Positions 19,380-28,103 are shown, counted from the first letter of the stretch. The stretch is 64,000 nucleotides of DNA from Serratia oryzae (GCF_001976145.1 NZ_MOXD01000012.1:86576-150575); one strand, 5' to 3'. The notes: a model not told the origin generated them from the letters alone. Made by a program: numbers and translations.

Positions 19380-20038
19380 GTTATCTCCTTCCCTATATCT
19401 GTCCTTTTCTCACTTTTCTGTCGCTATACACTGCAAACGGTGTTTCACGAAGAGGATATCGGCTAGCGTTATCCTATTGGATAAAAAGGCTCTTTTTCTG
19501 GTGGAAATTAGGGTAAGAACTGCAGGTGCTTTTTTTATTCTACTGATATACCTGACCGAAAAGTCAGTTTTACTTGATTTGCAACATGTTTGTTTTACCT
19601 ACAGGTGGGAACAGGTTTTATCAAACGGCTCAGGTTATAAGCACAAAGTATGAACATAACTCGCGAAGACGGATCTGTGCTAGCAGGTTAATGCGATGTA
19701 AAACGATCGCCATCACAATATTGATGATAGCTTTTCGTACTCGCCTTTGTGCTGAGTGGCCATGTCGGTTTGTTGTGTGAAATATCTGGCGTTTGGCATC
19801 GGTGCTGTTGTACTGGCTATACTGTGGCCTTAAATGAGGCGCATTGGATTTCGCCGTGGTCGGTTGGTAAGGGCTTATTGAACTATCTGATTATCTTTGT
19901 GCTAATGTCCATCAAGGCTGATGGACATTAGCGATGAGCCCAAGGTGAAAGCTTTGCGGTTTATGGGGAACTGACTAATGGCATGATGAGTTTCATGTCA
20001 GGCTCATTTTCTATTATTTCCAGATGGAGGGGTATGTA
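19380..20038. other. Gene-poor 659-bp interval with a perfect inverted repeat
   Basis: No convincing protein gene was found. The part near 19380 should hold the promoter of the leftward hydrolase. A 23-codon hydrophobic ORF at 19762-19833 (MSVCCVKYLAFGIGAVV...) has no strong ribosome-binding site. A perfect 14-bp inverted repeat lies at 19901-19932. The final 100 bp follow the leftward lipoprotein gene. Confidence 0.6.
19901..19932. repeat. Perfect 14-bp inverted repeat (orphan hairpin)
   Basis: GCTAATGTCCATCA at 19901-19914 and its exact reverse complement at 19919-19932 enclose the loop AGGC. There is no adjacent U run on either strand, so it is not an obvious terminator. It could be an operator palindrome, an attenuator or a remnant of a mobile element end. 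Confidence 0.7.
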
Positions 20039-20785
20039 TCAAAGGCTAAACCGCTCAAAAATCTCTTTGGCGGCAGCTTCATACGCTAGCGTCTTTAGCT
20101 CCATTATTTGCTTCATATCTTTAGTATCGCGGGTATGGCGGCTACTGACGGCGGAGTTCTCGAAAGTTTGCGGCGTAAAGGTCGTCCAGCGACCAGTCAG
20201 AACGTCAATCAGCGCAACACGTAACACGATTCGCATATGTTGAGTTTCATCAGGCAATACACTGCCGACTAAAGGCACCCACGAAACCACTTTAGTGATC
20301 TCATTTTCGCTACCACTTTCCAGTTGTCCCCAGTAAACCAGAATCTTGTCTTTACCACCGTTAGCGGCGGTCAGACGCAGTAATTTAGGATAATCAACGG
20401 TCGCACCTTTAGTCTGGCTTTCACCATAGCTACATGAGTTCGGGGGAATACCAGAAAACACCGCTACGGAATAAAATTGCTTGAGAGCATTCTGCATAGC
20501 CGGATCGGGCGTCATTGCACCTGACTGGATCAGCAGAATAGACGAGTTTTTAGGTAATCTGAAAATGGATCGGGCATTGTTAAGGGCCGTTTTGATATCG
20601 TTATCAGTAATACCCTGCTCAGGCATTGCGCCTAGTACGTCCTGATCCCTTAACTCACCGTTATAAAACTGATTTTGCCCATTACCGGCATTGGAAATGG
20701 AACGAGTCATACAGCCTGATAGCAGCAGTGCAGCTAAGGCCACGAACAATAACCCATACCATTTATCTATAGAGCTACTTTTCAT
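20039..20785 (-). CDS. Predicted lipoprotein of unknown function
   Basis: The 248-residue product has a basic start, a hydrophobic stretch GLLFVALAALLL and a clean lipobox LLSGC with the lipidated cysteine at 25, followed by Met, which does not signal inner-membrane retention by the +2 Asp rule. The mature part contains ILLIQSGAMTPDPAMQNAL, KILVYWGQLESG and WVPLVGSVLPDETQHMRIVLRVALIDVLTGRWTTFTPQTF, and reads as a compact folded periplasmic domain. I do not recognise the family. It is flanked by gene-poor DNA and faces away from the next lipoprotein gene. Confidence 0.75.
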   Translation of the reverse strand: MKSSSIDKWYGLLFVALAALLLSGCMTRSISNAGNGQNQFYNGELRDQDVLGAMPEQGITDNDIKTALNNARSIFRLPKNSSILLIQSGAMTPDPAMQNALKQFYSVAVFSGIPPNSCSYGESQTKGATVDYPKLLRLTAANGGKDKILVYWGQLESGSENEITKVVSWVPLVGSVLPDETQHMRIVLRVALIDVLTGRWTTFTPQTFENSAVSSRHTRDTKDMKQIMELKTLAYEAAAKEIFERFSL

Positions 20786-21071
20786 ACATTCATTCCCTAA
20801 ATTGTGAACAGTTAGCTGACATTGAAGACTATCAGAAAGCGGAATTTACCCCCTTTTCGCGTTTAATAGCCTAAGAAAATACCGATAGTTATCAGCCTTT
20901 TTACTGGCCGTGGGTAAACAGGATAGAACCTGTGTGATGGATTAACATAAAACGACCATTGCCCATCACCGTTGTTGCTTCGTGGTTACTCTCTTTATAA
21001 GATAAACTATTCACTGTGAATGACGATTTTTCAATAGGTTAAATAACTATTTACTATTTCAAGGCGGTGTT

Positions 21072-21485
21072 ATGGCTTTTACTGTGTTTCGTACCCTGGC
21101 TTTGTTGACAGCTCTGTCTCTGAGCGCATGTTCCAGCCCGCAGAGTAGCCCTGAGCGCCACGCCAAGCGCGCTGTTTATCAGTTGGACCAGGCACATTTT
21201 GATCCCAATACCCGCATGCATATTTCAGACTCGATCAAGCGGGCTATACCCTTCTTTGAGCAGTTCTATCAGGCAGGAAAAACCGATCGGGCGAAGGGGC
21301 TTACACGCCAGCAGGCGGAGCAACAGGAGGCACACTTTCGTAGCGCTGAATTCCTGCAAGAATCGGAACAAAAAAGTACATTTATGAACCACCTGTATTC
21401 GGCAGACAACCCGCAGAAACAGCGTCAGATTTTGCTGAATGCGGCCATTGCTGCCTATTGGGATGGCTACGAAGGACGGCCTTGA
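21072..21485 (+). CDS. Small lipoprotein, possibly Exc2 family
   Basis: The 137-residue product has the signal FRTLALLTALSLSAC with lipidated Cys20, then SSPQSSPERHAKRAVYQLDQAHFDPNTR and a charged, glutamine-rich helical body ending AAYWDGYEGRP. It resembles what I recall of the Exc2 lipoproteins, named from ColE1 plasmid entry exclusion, but I cannot confirm this by alignment. AAGGCGG precedes the ATG. It lies 18 bp upstream of truC and is probably co-transcribed with it. The 286 bp upstream are AT-rich and likely hold the promoter. Confidence 0.75.
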   Translation: MAFTVFRTLALLTALSLSACSSPQSSPERHAKRAVYQLDQAHFDPNTRMHISDSIKRAIPFFEQFYQAGKTDRAKGLTRQQAEQQEAHFRSAEFLQESEQKSTFMNHLYSADNPQKQRQILLNAAIAAYWDGYEGRP

Positions 21486-21503
21486 GTTGGGAATATTTAA
21501 TTT

Positions 21504-22271
21504 ATGATGGTCTTGTATCAGGATGAACATCTGATTGCGGTAAACAAACCTGCGGGCTGGTTGGTGCATCGCAGTTGGCTGGATCGCCATGAAACGCAGT
21601 TTGTGATGCAAACCGTGCGCGATCAGATTGGCCAGCATGTGTTTACTGTACATCGCCTCGATCGCCCGACTTCTGGCGTATTGCTGATGGCGCTGTCGAG
21701 CGACGTTGCGCGCCTGTTGTCACAACAGTTTGAACGGCATGAAGTACAGAAAACCTACCATGCGGTGGTGCGGGGTTATGTGCTGGAGCGGGGGACGATC
21801 GATTATGCGTTGGCGGAAGAGTTGGACAAGCTGGCGGATAAGCATGCCGATCCGGATAAAGGCCCAAAACCGGCGGTGAGCCACTACCGGCCTTTGGCTA
21901 CGGTGGAAATGCCGGTGGCGATTGGCCGTTATGCCACCTCACGTTACAGTCTGCTTGAGCTGAAGCCGGAAACCGGCCGTAAGCACCAGTTGCGTCGTCA
22001 TATGGTGCATATCCGCCATCCCATTATTGGGGATACCGCCCATGGCGATCTGCGCCAGAACCGCGGTATGGCGCAGCACTTTGCCTGCCCGCGCCTGATG
22101 CTCCACGCCAGTCATCTGCAGCTCCAGCATCCTGTTACAGGGGAACAGTTGCATATTTCCGCCCCTTGGGACGCAACCTGGCAAGGTTTGATGTCACAGT
22201 TTGGCTGGCTCGGCGTTATCCCTGAGCTTGCTGGGGTTGAGTTTCCTATGGCTAACCCTCAGGATAACTGA
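21504..22271 (+). CDS. truC: TruC, tRNA pseudouridine(65) synthase
   Basis: The 255-residue protein matches E. coli TruC (260 aa) along its length. The catalytic aspartate lies in HRLDRPTSGVLL, the RluA-type motif II, followed by the LELKPETGRKHQLRRHM block. TruC isomerises U65 in tRNA-Ile and tRNA-Asp. ATG 21504 gives MMVLYQDEHLIAVNKPAGWLVH; the second Met is also possible. It is followed by yqcA after 48 bp, as in E. coli. Confidence 0.96.
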   Translation: MMVLYQDEHLIAVNKPAGWLVHRSWLDRHETQFVMQTVRDQIGQHVFTVHRLDRPTSGVLLMALSSDVARLLSQQFERHEVQKTYHAVVRGYVLERGTIDYALAEELDKLADKHADPDKGPKPAVSHYRPLATVEMPVAIGRYATSRYSLLELKPETGRKHQLRRHMVHIRHPIIGDTAHGDLRQNRGMAQHFACPRLMLHASHLQLQHPVTGEQLHISAPWDATWQGLMSQFGWLGVIPELAGVEFPMANPQDN

Positions 22272-22319
22272 GCGTTTTTTAAAACCTATTCAAAAGAAAT
22301 CGTCAAAGGAGCAGGAGCC

Positions 22320-22769
22320 ATGGCTCAGGTTGGTATTTTCGTAGGAACCATCTACGGTAATTCATTGCTGGTAGCGGAAGAAGCGGAAAACATCCTTAAA
22401 GAACAGGGCCATGAGGTCAAGCTGTTTGAAGAGGGGACGTTGGAATCTTGGCAGCTTTATCGCCAGCATTACGTATTGGTGGTGACTTCTACCACTGGGC
22501 AAGGTGACCTGCCAGACAGCATTGCGCCGCTGTTTCACGGCTTGCGCGACCGGGTCGGTTATCAACCAGACCTGCATTATGGATTGATTGCGCTTGGTGA
22601 TAGCAGTTACGACCATTTCTGCGGTGCCGGGCGTGCTTTTGATGCACTGCTGCAGGAGCAGGGGGCAACGCGGTTGGGGGCTGTTTTGGAGATCGATGCG
22701 CAGGAGCAACCAGAACCGGAAGTTGCATCTTGTCCTTGGGTCGAACAGTGGGGTTTGTTGCTGAAATAG
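22320..22769 (+). CDS. yqcA: YqcA, flavodoxin-like protein
   Basis: The 149-residue product is the same length as E. coli YqcA. The FMN phosphate loop is [15 protein letters not shown] (residues 9-23), with [12 protein letters not shown] and [14 protein letters not shown] providing the isoalloxazine-binding loops. It is a cytoplasmic short-chain flavodoxin of the MioC group; its redox partner is not established. AAAGGAGCAGGAGCC precedes the ATG. It converges on the NagB-like gene with a 41-bp gap. Confidence 0.95.
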   Translation: MAQVGIFVGTIYGNSLLVAEEAENILKEQGHEVKLFEEGTLESWQLYRQHYVLVVTSTTGQGDLPDSIAPLFHGLRDRVGYQPDLHYGLIALGDSSYDHFCGAGRAFDALLQEQGATRLGAVLEIDAQEQPEPEVASCPWVEQWGLLLK

Positions 22770-22810
22770 TAAACCCCAGGCCAGTTTGCCGCTGTGTTGC
22801 TCTGTGCCGA

Positions 22811-23548
22811 TTAGCGCGGGTGATTTTCGCTAAGTAACTGGGCTGCATCGAAATCGGCAAACAGGGTGCATGCCGGGTGCAAACGCAGTATCGAGGCCGG
22901 TAGCTCCTCCATCAGAGGGCCTTCCAGTGCCTGTTTGAGGATTAGCGCTTTTTTCTCTCCACTGACCAACAGCAGGATATTCTTGGCTTGCATGATGGTT
23001 TTGATCCCGAAAGAGAAATAAGCGTCAGGCACTAATTCTTTGGCACCAACTTCGTTTGCCAGCGCGGCGATCAAAGCCGGCTTTTTACGATCAACGCTGA
23101 TTCGGTGTGCTTCGCTGTCAAACGGGGTGCCGGGCAGGTTGGCGGCGATATGCCCATCGCTGCCCAGCCCCAGAATCAGTAAATCAATTCCTCCATCGGT
23201 ATGTATCTGCCGATCGGCCTGAGAGTAGTTACCGCCGTTTAATGCATGGATTCGCTCATCAGGCACCCCGGCTGGAGCGAACAGATGGCGTTGTAAGTGG
23301 CGATAAATGGCACCTTTATCGTTCTCAAACGGATGAAAGGGCACTTCGTCCTGCGTGTAGTAATGCACATGGTGGTATTGCGGGTTATCGCGCAGGTGTG
23401 GCGCTAATGCTTGATACAAGGCCAAGGGAGTTGAGCCGCCGGTTGGGGCAAAGTTGCAGCGTGGGCGCTTTTGCATGGCCAGTAAAATAGCACTGACTGC
23501 CTGTGAGGTAAGGGCTTCCTGGCTGGGAAATAATGCCATTCTCATCAT
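22811..23548 (-). CDS. NagB/6-phosphogluconolactonase-family sugar-phosphate isomerase/deaminase
   Basis: From the ATG at 23546-23548, five bases after AAGGA, the product is 245 residues. The open frame runs 26 codons further upstream through leader DNA. It has the NagB fold signatures: NFAPTGGSTPLALYQAL (phosphate loop, about residues 32-48), YYTQDEVPFHP, and LLILGLGSDGHIAANLPGTPF, equivalent to NagB GxGxDGHIxxNEPG with Glu replaced by Leu. Likely substrates are amino-sugar or sugar phosphates; the reaction is uncertain. Its leader carries a RAT-terminator switch and a CRP site, implying control by sugar supply. E. coli has no such gene here. Confidence 0.85.
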   Translation of the reverse strand: MMRMALFPSQEALTSQAVSAILLAMQKRPRCNFAPTGGSTPLALYQALAPHLRDNPQYHHVHYYTQDEVPFHPFENDKGAIYRHLQRHLFAPAGVPDERIHALNGGNYSQADRQIHTDGGIDLLILGLGSDGHIAANLPGTPFDSEAHRISVDRKKPALIAALANEVGAKELVPDAYFSFGIKTIMQAKNILLLVSGEKKALILKQALEGPLMEELPASILRLHPACTLFADFDAAQLLSENHPR

Positions 23549-23588
23549 GTTTTCCTTGTGCGAGCGATTTTGGTTGGCTCTGCCGGGC

Positions 23589-23652
23589 AAAAAAAAACCT
23601 AACCCCTTAACTGCTCCCCAAGCCAAAGCGCGGGAAACGTTAAAGAGTTAGG
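23589..23652 (-). terminator. Leader terminator controlled by the RAT element
   Basis: On the reverse strand a 14-bp stem, CCTAACTCTTTAAC (complement of 23639-23652) with GTTAAGGGGTTAGG (complement of 23598-23611), contains two G-U pairs and is followed at once by nine Us (23589-23597). The 27-base loop may fold further. The stem can extend by pairing the AAAA of the RAT with the U run. It lies 41 bp before the NagB-like start codon, so read-through is needed for expression. Confidence 0.88.
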
Positions 23653-23678
23653 TTTTGCCTGCTGAGCAGTAACAATCC
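23651..23678 (-). promoter_or_regulatory. BglG/LicT-type ribonucleic antiterminator (RAT)
   Basis: The reverse strand reads GGATTGTTACTGC, loop TCA, then GCAGGCAAAACC. Apart from the loop, which is three bases instead of four, this is the RAT of the E. coli bgl leader and Bacillus LicT targets. Its 3' CC is also the first pair of the terminator stem, so the two structures exclude each other. In known systems a PTS-controlled antiterminator protein dimer stabilises the RAT and permits read-through. No bglG-like gene is in this window. Confidence 0.88.
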
Positions 23679-23692
23679 TATCGTGATGACAG

Positions 23693-23739
23693 CTTAACCC
23701 TACCACACCGGGAGCGGTCAAAATGTGAACTCAGTAACA
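23693..23739 (-). promoter_or_regulatory. CRP site and weak promoter for the RAT leader
   Basis: The reverse strand has TGTTACTGAGTTCACA (complement of 23724-23739), matching the CRP consensus TGTGA-N6-TCACA at nine of ten positions. Downstream are TTGACC (complement of 23716-23721), a 17-base spacer and a poor -10, GTTAAG (complement of 23693-23698). CRP would be centred near -45, so activation of a weak promoter is plausible. The RAT begins about 8-10 bases after the predicted start. Confidence 0.6.
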
Positions 23740-23765
23740 GGCGGGTCAATGTTCTGCCACCGAGG

Positions 23766-24155
23766 TTATTTACCGCGCGTCAGTTTCTCCAGATCGGATT
23801 CAATCTCGGCAATCTTGTGGGAAACCACATTTTCCAGATGGCGCAGGTCATCAAGAATTTTACGTTTCAAATCCACTTCTATCTGATCGCGTTGGCATAG
23901 CTGATCCAATTCGTCGATCACGTAACGCAGATTCGGGTTAATTTCATGAATTTCTTTGTAACCCTGACCAGCATTGTCTGCTACCACGGTCTTGCGCTGA
24001 CGCGGATATTTGAACTTAACGCTTTTGGCAAAGAACTCGCCTTTGTCCTTACGGAAGTAGATCTTCAGAATGTCGTTGTTGGCCTCCTGACGCAGGCTAT
24101 AACGATCGACATCTTCCGGTTGATTGATGCCTAAGCTTTTCAGGTTGTCATACAT
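23766..24155 (-). CDS. yaeH: YaeH, DUF3461 family protein
   Basis: The 129-residue protein is nearly identical to E. coli YaeH (128 aa) over [26 protein letters not shown] and [17 protein letters not shown]. The C-terminal half is strongly helical and charged ([37 protein letters not shown]), compatible with a coiled coil. It is cytoplasmic, of unknown function. It starts the segment collinear with the E. coli 4-minute region, and dapD lies upstream on the same strand. Confidence 0.95.
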   Translation of the reverse strand: MYDNLKSLGINQPEDVDRYSLRQEANNDILKIYFRKDKGEFFAKSVKFKYPRQRKTVVADNAGQGYKEIHEINPNLRYVIDELDQLCQRDQIEVDLKRKILDDLRHLENVVSHKIAEIESDLEKLTRGK

Positions 24156-24304
24156 AATCGCGCCGCCTTTTAATGGGTTTTACACCGGTTTTATTTCAAT
24201 CTGCAGCGTTGTTAGCTGCAAATTCAATACTGCAAGGGGTATTCCACTGTCAGAGATTATGGCGAAAACCGCCGCCATAGACTGTGACGGTTCGCGTATT
24301 GAAG

Positions 24305-24336
24305 GCAAAAAAATAGCGGGTGACACACCCGCTATT
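24305..24336 (-). terminator. dapD intrinsic terminator
   Basis: On the reverse strand AATAGCGGGTG and CACCCGCTATT (complement of 24312-24336) form an 11-bp stem with a 3-base loop, followed by a U run (complement of 24307-24313). It starts just after the dapD stop. Confidence 0.92.
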
Positions 24337-24341
24337 CAATA

Positions 24342-25166
24342 TTAGTCGATGGTGCGCAATAACTCATTAATCCCGACTTTACCGCGCGTTTTGGCGTCGA
24401 CTTTTTTCACAATCACCGCGCAGTACAGGCTATATGAGCCGTCTTTGGAAGGCAAGTTGCCGGAAACCACCACTGAACCCGCCGGGACGCGGCCATAATG
24501 CACTTCACCGGTTTCACGGTCATAGATGCGGGTGCTTTGGCCGAGATAAACGCCCATGGAGATCACCGAACCTTCTTCCACGATCACCCCTTCCACCACT
24601 TCGGAGCGCGCGCCGATGAAGCAGTTGTCTTCGATGATGGTTGGGTTAGCCTGCAATGGTTCCAGCACGCCACCGATGCCGACGCCGCCAGACAGGTGAA
24701 CGTTTTTACCGATCTGCGCGCAAGACCCCACGGTGGCCCAGGTATCAACCATGGTGCCTTCATCTACGTAGGCACCGATGTTGACGTAAGACGGCATCAG
24801 CACGGTATTACGAGCGATAAACGCGCCCTGACGGACGGTGGCCGGTGGCACCACGCGGAAGCCTTCTTTCTGGAAGCGTGCTTCGTCGTAATTGGCGAAT
24901 TTCATTGGCACTTTGTCGTAGTAACGGGTTTCAGCACCGTCCATCACCTGGTTGTCGTTGATGCGGAAAGAAAGCAGCACGGCTTTTTTCAGCCACTGGT
25001 GGGTGACCCATTGACCGTCGATCTTCTCGGCAACGCGCAGAGCGCCGCTGTCCAGCAAGGCGATCACTTGGTTTACCGCTTCACGCGTTACGGTGTCTAC
25101 GTTGGCCGGGGTGATATCTGCGCGGCGTTCGAAGGCGCTTTCAATAACGTTCTGTAATTGCTGCAT
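24342..25166 (-). CDS. dapD: DapD, tetrahydrodipicolinate N-succinyltransferase
   Basis: The 274-residue protein has the family's usual length. An N-terminal helical domain (to about residue 100) is followed by a left-handed beta-helix of hexapeptide repeats ([43 protein letters not shown]) and a C-terminal extension ending [11 protein letters not shown]. It transfers succinyl from succinyl-CoA to tetrahydrodipicolinate in the lysine and meso-diaminopimelate pathway. It is a cytoplasmic trimer. It lies downstream of glnD, from which an ERIC element separates it. Confidence 0.97.
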   Translation of the reverse strand: MQQLQNVIESAFERRADITPANVDTVTREAVNQVIALLDSGALRVAEKIDGQWVTHQWLKKAVLLSFRINDNQVMDGAETRYYDKVPMKFANYDEARFQKEGFRVVPPATVRQGAFIARNTVLMPSYVNIGAYVDEGTMVDTWATVGSCAQIGKNVHLSGGVGIGGVLEPLQANPTIIEDNCFIGARSEVVEGVIVEEGSVISMGVYLGQSTRIYDRETGEVHYGRVPAGSVVVSGNLPSKDGSYSLYCAVIVKKVDAKTRGKVGINELLRTID

Positions 25167-25205
25167 GCTGTTCTCTGTCCTGGTTTTAGTTACGAAGGTT
25201 ACTTG

Positions 25206-25405
25206 TATACCCTAAATAATTCGAGTTGCAGGACAAAAACGCAATGCGTTTTTGAACAGCACTGGTGCTGGCCCCAAAGGGGCGAGGCTCAGACTTGGGC
25301 CGAGTAATGCGGCAAGCGAGCGAATCCCTAGGAGCCTACTTAGGTAGGTGACTAGGGTGAGCTCGCGTAGCCAACACACCTGCAACTTGAAGTATGCCGG
25401 GTATA
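25206..25405. repeat. ERIC element, 200-bp form with internal insertion
   Basis: TATACCC at 25206 and GGGTATA ending at 25405 bound the element. The core GCGAATCCCTAGGAGCC...GTAGGTGACTAGGGTGAGC matches the ERIC central palindrome. Compared with the 127-bp copy at 51493, about 73 bp extra follow GAGTTGCAGG. Its right end abuts the glnD stop codon (25406-25408), and it occupies most of the glnD-dapD gap, so the glnD-dapD transcript would carry it as a large hairpin. Confidence 0.9.
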
Positions 25406-28084
25406 TCACATTTTATCGTTTGGATTGAGTGCCTCTGTCAACCGTTGTTCCAACTTTCTGCGTGTTTCTGGATTCAGAGCACGCCGATCGCTGTCGGCTA
25501 AAATAAACAAGTCCTCCACCCGTTCGCCGATGGTGGAAATGCGCGCGCCGTGCAGCGAAAGCCCAAGCGCGGCAAACACTTCACCGACCCGCGCCAGCAG
25601 GCCGGGCTGATCGAGAGCGATCAATTCCAGATAGCTGCGGCGATCGGTGTGGGTTGGTAGGAAATTGACCTCGGTCGGTACGCTGAAATGACGCAGTTTG
25701 GAGGAGGGGCGGCGCGCGCGCGGTGGCTGATATTCCCGCTGGGTGATCGCCTGCTCCAGCGCATGGCGGATCGTGGCATGACGATCCTGTGCCAGCGGGC
25801 TGCCGTCTGGCTCCAGCACGATAAAGGTATCCATGGCGATCCCATCGCGGTTGGTGAAGATCTGGGCGTCGTGCACGCTGAGGTTACGCCGATCCAGTTC
25901 ACCGACCACGGCGGCAAACAGGTAAGGGCGATCCGGGCTCCAGATAAAGATCTCGGTACCGCCACGCGTTGCCTGGCGGCTGACCAGCACCAGCGGCTTG
26001 GTTGAATCATGCACCAGCAGGTGACGGGCATGCCACGCCAACTGATTCGGTGAATGACGCAGGAAGTAATCGGCGCGGCAACGGCTCCAGATATGGTGCA
26101 GTGCCTCTTCATTGATATTGTCCATACGCAGCAACGCCAGCGCTTGCAGGCGGTGATGGCGCACACGTTCGCGCAGATCCGGGCTGTTCTGCATGCCGCG
26201 ACGCAACTGTTTTTCAGTCGCGAAGTACAGTTCGCGCAATAGGCTCTGCTTCCAACTGTTCCACAGGGTTTCGTTGGTGGCGCAGATATCCGCGACCGTC
26301 AGGCACACCAGATAACGCAGACGAGTTTCGCTCTGCACTTCGCTGCTGAACTGCTGGATAACGTTAGGATCTTGGATATCGCGCCGTTGAGCGGTAACGG
26401 ACATCAGCAGGTGGCAGCGCACCAGCCAGGCAACCAACTGCGTTTCGCGCGAGTTCAGGCCGTGCAGCTCCGCAAATTCCAGCGCGTCCTGCGCACCAAG
26501 AATGGAGTGATCGCCCCCACGCCCTTTGGCGATATCGTGAAAGAGCGCTGCCAACAACAGCAACTCAGGGTGTGGCAAGCGTGGATATAACTCCACGCAC
26601 AGCGGATGGCGCGGGCGCGTTTCCTCATCGGCGAAGCTTTCCAGCTTTTGCAGGACGCGCACGGTGTGTTCGTCAACGGTGTAAGCATGGAACAGGTCAA
26701 ACTGCATCTGCCCGACGATGTTGCCCCACTGCGGCATATAAGCCCAGAGCACGCTGTGGCGATGCATTGGCACCAGAGCGCGCGAAACTGCGCCAGGATG
26801 GCGCAGAATGGCCATGAACAGATCGCGGGCTTCAGGAATATTGCACAGCGGCTGTTCCAGGTGGCGGCGTGCGTGGCGTAACTGGCGCACCGTGGTGGAG
26901 TAAATGCCCCTGATTTCGCGGTTACGCACCATCAGGTAGAACATGCGCATGATGGCTTCCGGCTGGCGCATAAACAGCGTTTCATCGCGTAGATCGATCA
27001 GATCGCCGCGCAGTTGGAAATCGTCATTCAGCGGGCGTGGTTTTTCTGTGGCATCCAGCGCCAGAATCGCTTCATCAAACAACTGCAATAACATGTGGTT
27101 GAGTTCGCTGACGCGGCGCGTCATGCGGTAGAAATCTTTCATCATGTGCTCAACCGGCTCATTACCTTCGCCTTGGTAGCGCAGCAATTGGGCGACGTTG
27201 AGCTGGCGATCAAACAGCAGGCGGTTGTCGTAGCGCGGCAGTACCAGGTGTAGCGCAAAACGGATGCGCCACAGAAAGCTCTGGCACTCTTTCAGTTCAT
27301 TGCGCTCGGCCTGCGTCAGGAAGCCGAAACCGACCATTTCATCCAAGGAGGTGGCACCGAAGTGACGCCGGGCCACCCACAGCAACGTGTGAATATCGCG
27401 CAGGCCGCCGGGGCTGCTCTTGATATCGGGTTCCAGGTTGTAGCTGGTACCATGATAATGCTGATGGCGCTCCTGTTGTTCCAGCACTTTGGCGTGGAAA
27501 AATTCTGGCGATGGCCAGAAACCGTCGCTGAAAATGTGTTTCTGCATTTGCAGGAACAGGGCGACGTCACCGCAAATCATGCGTGATTCGATCAGGTTGG
27601 TAGCGACGGTCAGATCGGCCAGCCCTTCCAGCAGGCACTCTTCCAGCGTACGCACGCTGTGGCCGACTTCCAGTTTCAGATCCCACAATAGGGTAATGAA
27701 CTCGCCGATGCGGGCGGCCTGTTCATCGCTCAGGCGTTGCTGGCTGAGCACCAGCACGTCGATATCGGAAAGCGGGTGCAGCTCGCCGCGGCCATAACCG
27801 CCGACGGCAACCAGCGCGGTTTCCGGGATCGCGGTAAAACCGTAGAATTCCCACAAGCGGCGCAGCAGCCGATCGATGAACTCACTGCGGGCAGCCACCA
27901 GGTTTTCGGCGCTGGAACCGGCATTGAAGGCCGCGGCCAGCCACTGCTGGAACTGTTCCAGGCGTTGCTTGAGTGCCACGCAGTTGAGCTCTTCATCGCC
28001 ATAGGCGTTAGGAGACTCAGGCTGCTTTGGCATAGCCTGTGGCGGAATGACCGATGTGTCGAATTCACGATGGTTTTCAGACAT
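25406..28084 (-). CDS. glnD: GlnD, PII uridylyltransferase/uridylyl-removing enzyme
   Basis: The 892-residue protein (E. coli 890) has four modules in order. The nucleotidyltransferase domain carries [17 protein letters not shown] at 95-111 with the two catalytic Asp. The GlnE-like linker carries [15 protein letters not shown]. The HD domain carries [13 protein letters not shown]. Two C-terminal ACT domains are seen, the last ending [11 protein letters not shown]. GlnD uridylylates PII proteins GlnB/GlnK when glutamine is low and removes UMP when it is high. An ERIC element sits immediately after its stop codon. Confidence 0.97.
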   Translation of the reverse strand: MSENHREFDTSVIPPQAMPKQPESPNAYGDEELNCVALKQRLEQFQQWLAAAFNAGSSAENLVAARSEFIDRLLRRLWEFYGFTAIPETALVAVGGYGRGELHPLSDIDVLVLSQQRLSDEQAARIGEFITLLWDLKLEVGHSVRTLEECLLEGLADLTVATNLIESRMICGDVALFLQMQKHIFSDGFWPSPEFFHAKVLEQQERHQHYHGTSYNLEPDIKSSPGGLRDIHTLLWVARRHFGATSLDEMVGFGFLTQAERNELKECQSFLWRIRFALHLVLPRYDNRLLFDRQLNVAQLLRYQGEGNEPVEHMMKDFYRMTRRVSELNHMLLQLFDEAILALDATEKPRPLNDDFQLRGDLIDLRDETLFMRQPEAIMRMFYLMVRNREIRGIYSTTVRQLRHARRHLEQPLCNIPEARDLFMAILRHPGAVSRALVPMHRHSVLWAYMPQWGNIVGQMQFDLFHAYTVDEHTVRVLQKLESFADEETRPRHPLCVELYPRLPHPELLLLAALFHDIAKGRGGDHSILGAQDALEFAELHGLNSRETQLVAWLVRCHLLMSVTAQRRDIQDPNVIQQFSSEVQSETRLRYLVCLTVADICATNETLWNSWKQSLLRELYFATEKQLRRGMQNSPDLRERVRHHRLQALALLRMDNINEEALHHIWSRCRADYFLRHSPNQLAWHARHLLVHDSTKPLVLVSRQATRGGTEIFIWSPDRPYLFAAVVGELDRRNLSVHDAQIFTNRDGIAMDTFIVLEPDGSPLAQDRHATIRHALEQAITQREYQPPRARRPSSKLRHFSVPTEVNFLPTHTDRRSYLELIALDQPGLLARVGEVFAALGLSLHGARISTIGERVEDLFILADSDRRALNPETRRKLEQRLTEALNPNDKM

Positions 28085-28103
28085 GATGTGCAGCCCATAA
28101 AAA

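Noticed and set aside
19682..19931. Hydrophobic frames joined by a putative frameshift, as a decayed membrane-protein gene
   Set aside because: Neither frame resembles a known family, and the join depends on an assumed indel. Evidence is too weak for a pseudogene call.
23549..23626. N-terminal extension of the NagB-like protein by 26 codons
   Set aside because: It lies in the leader between terminator and ribosome-binding site. The ATG at 23548 has AAGGA at the right distance and starts the conserved fold.
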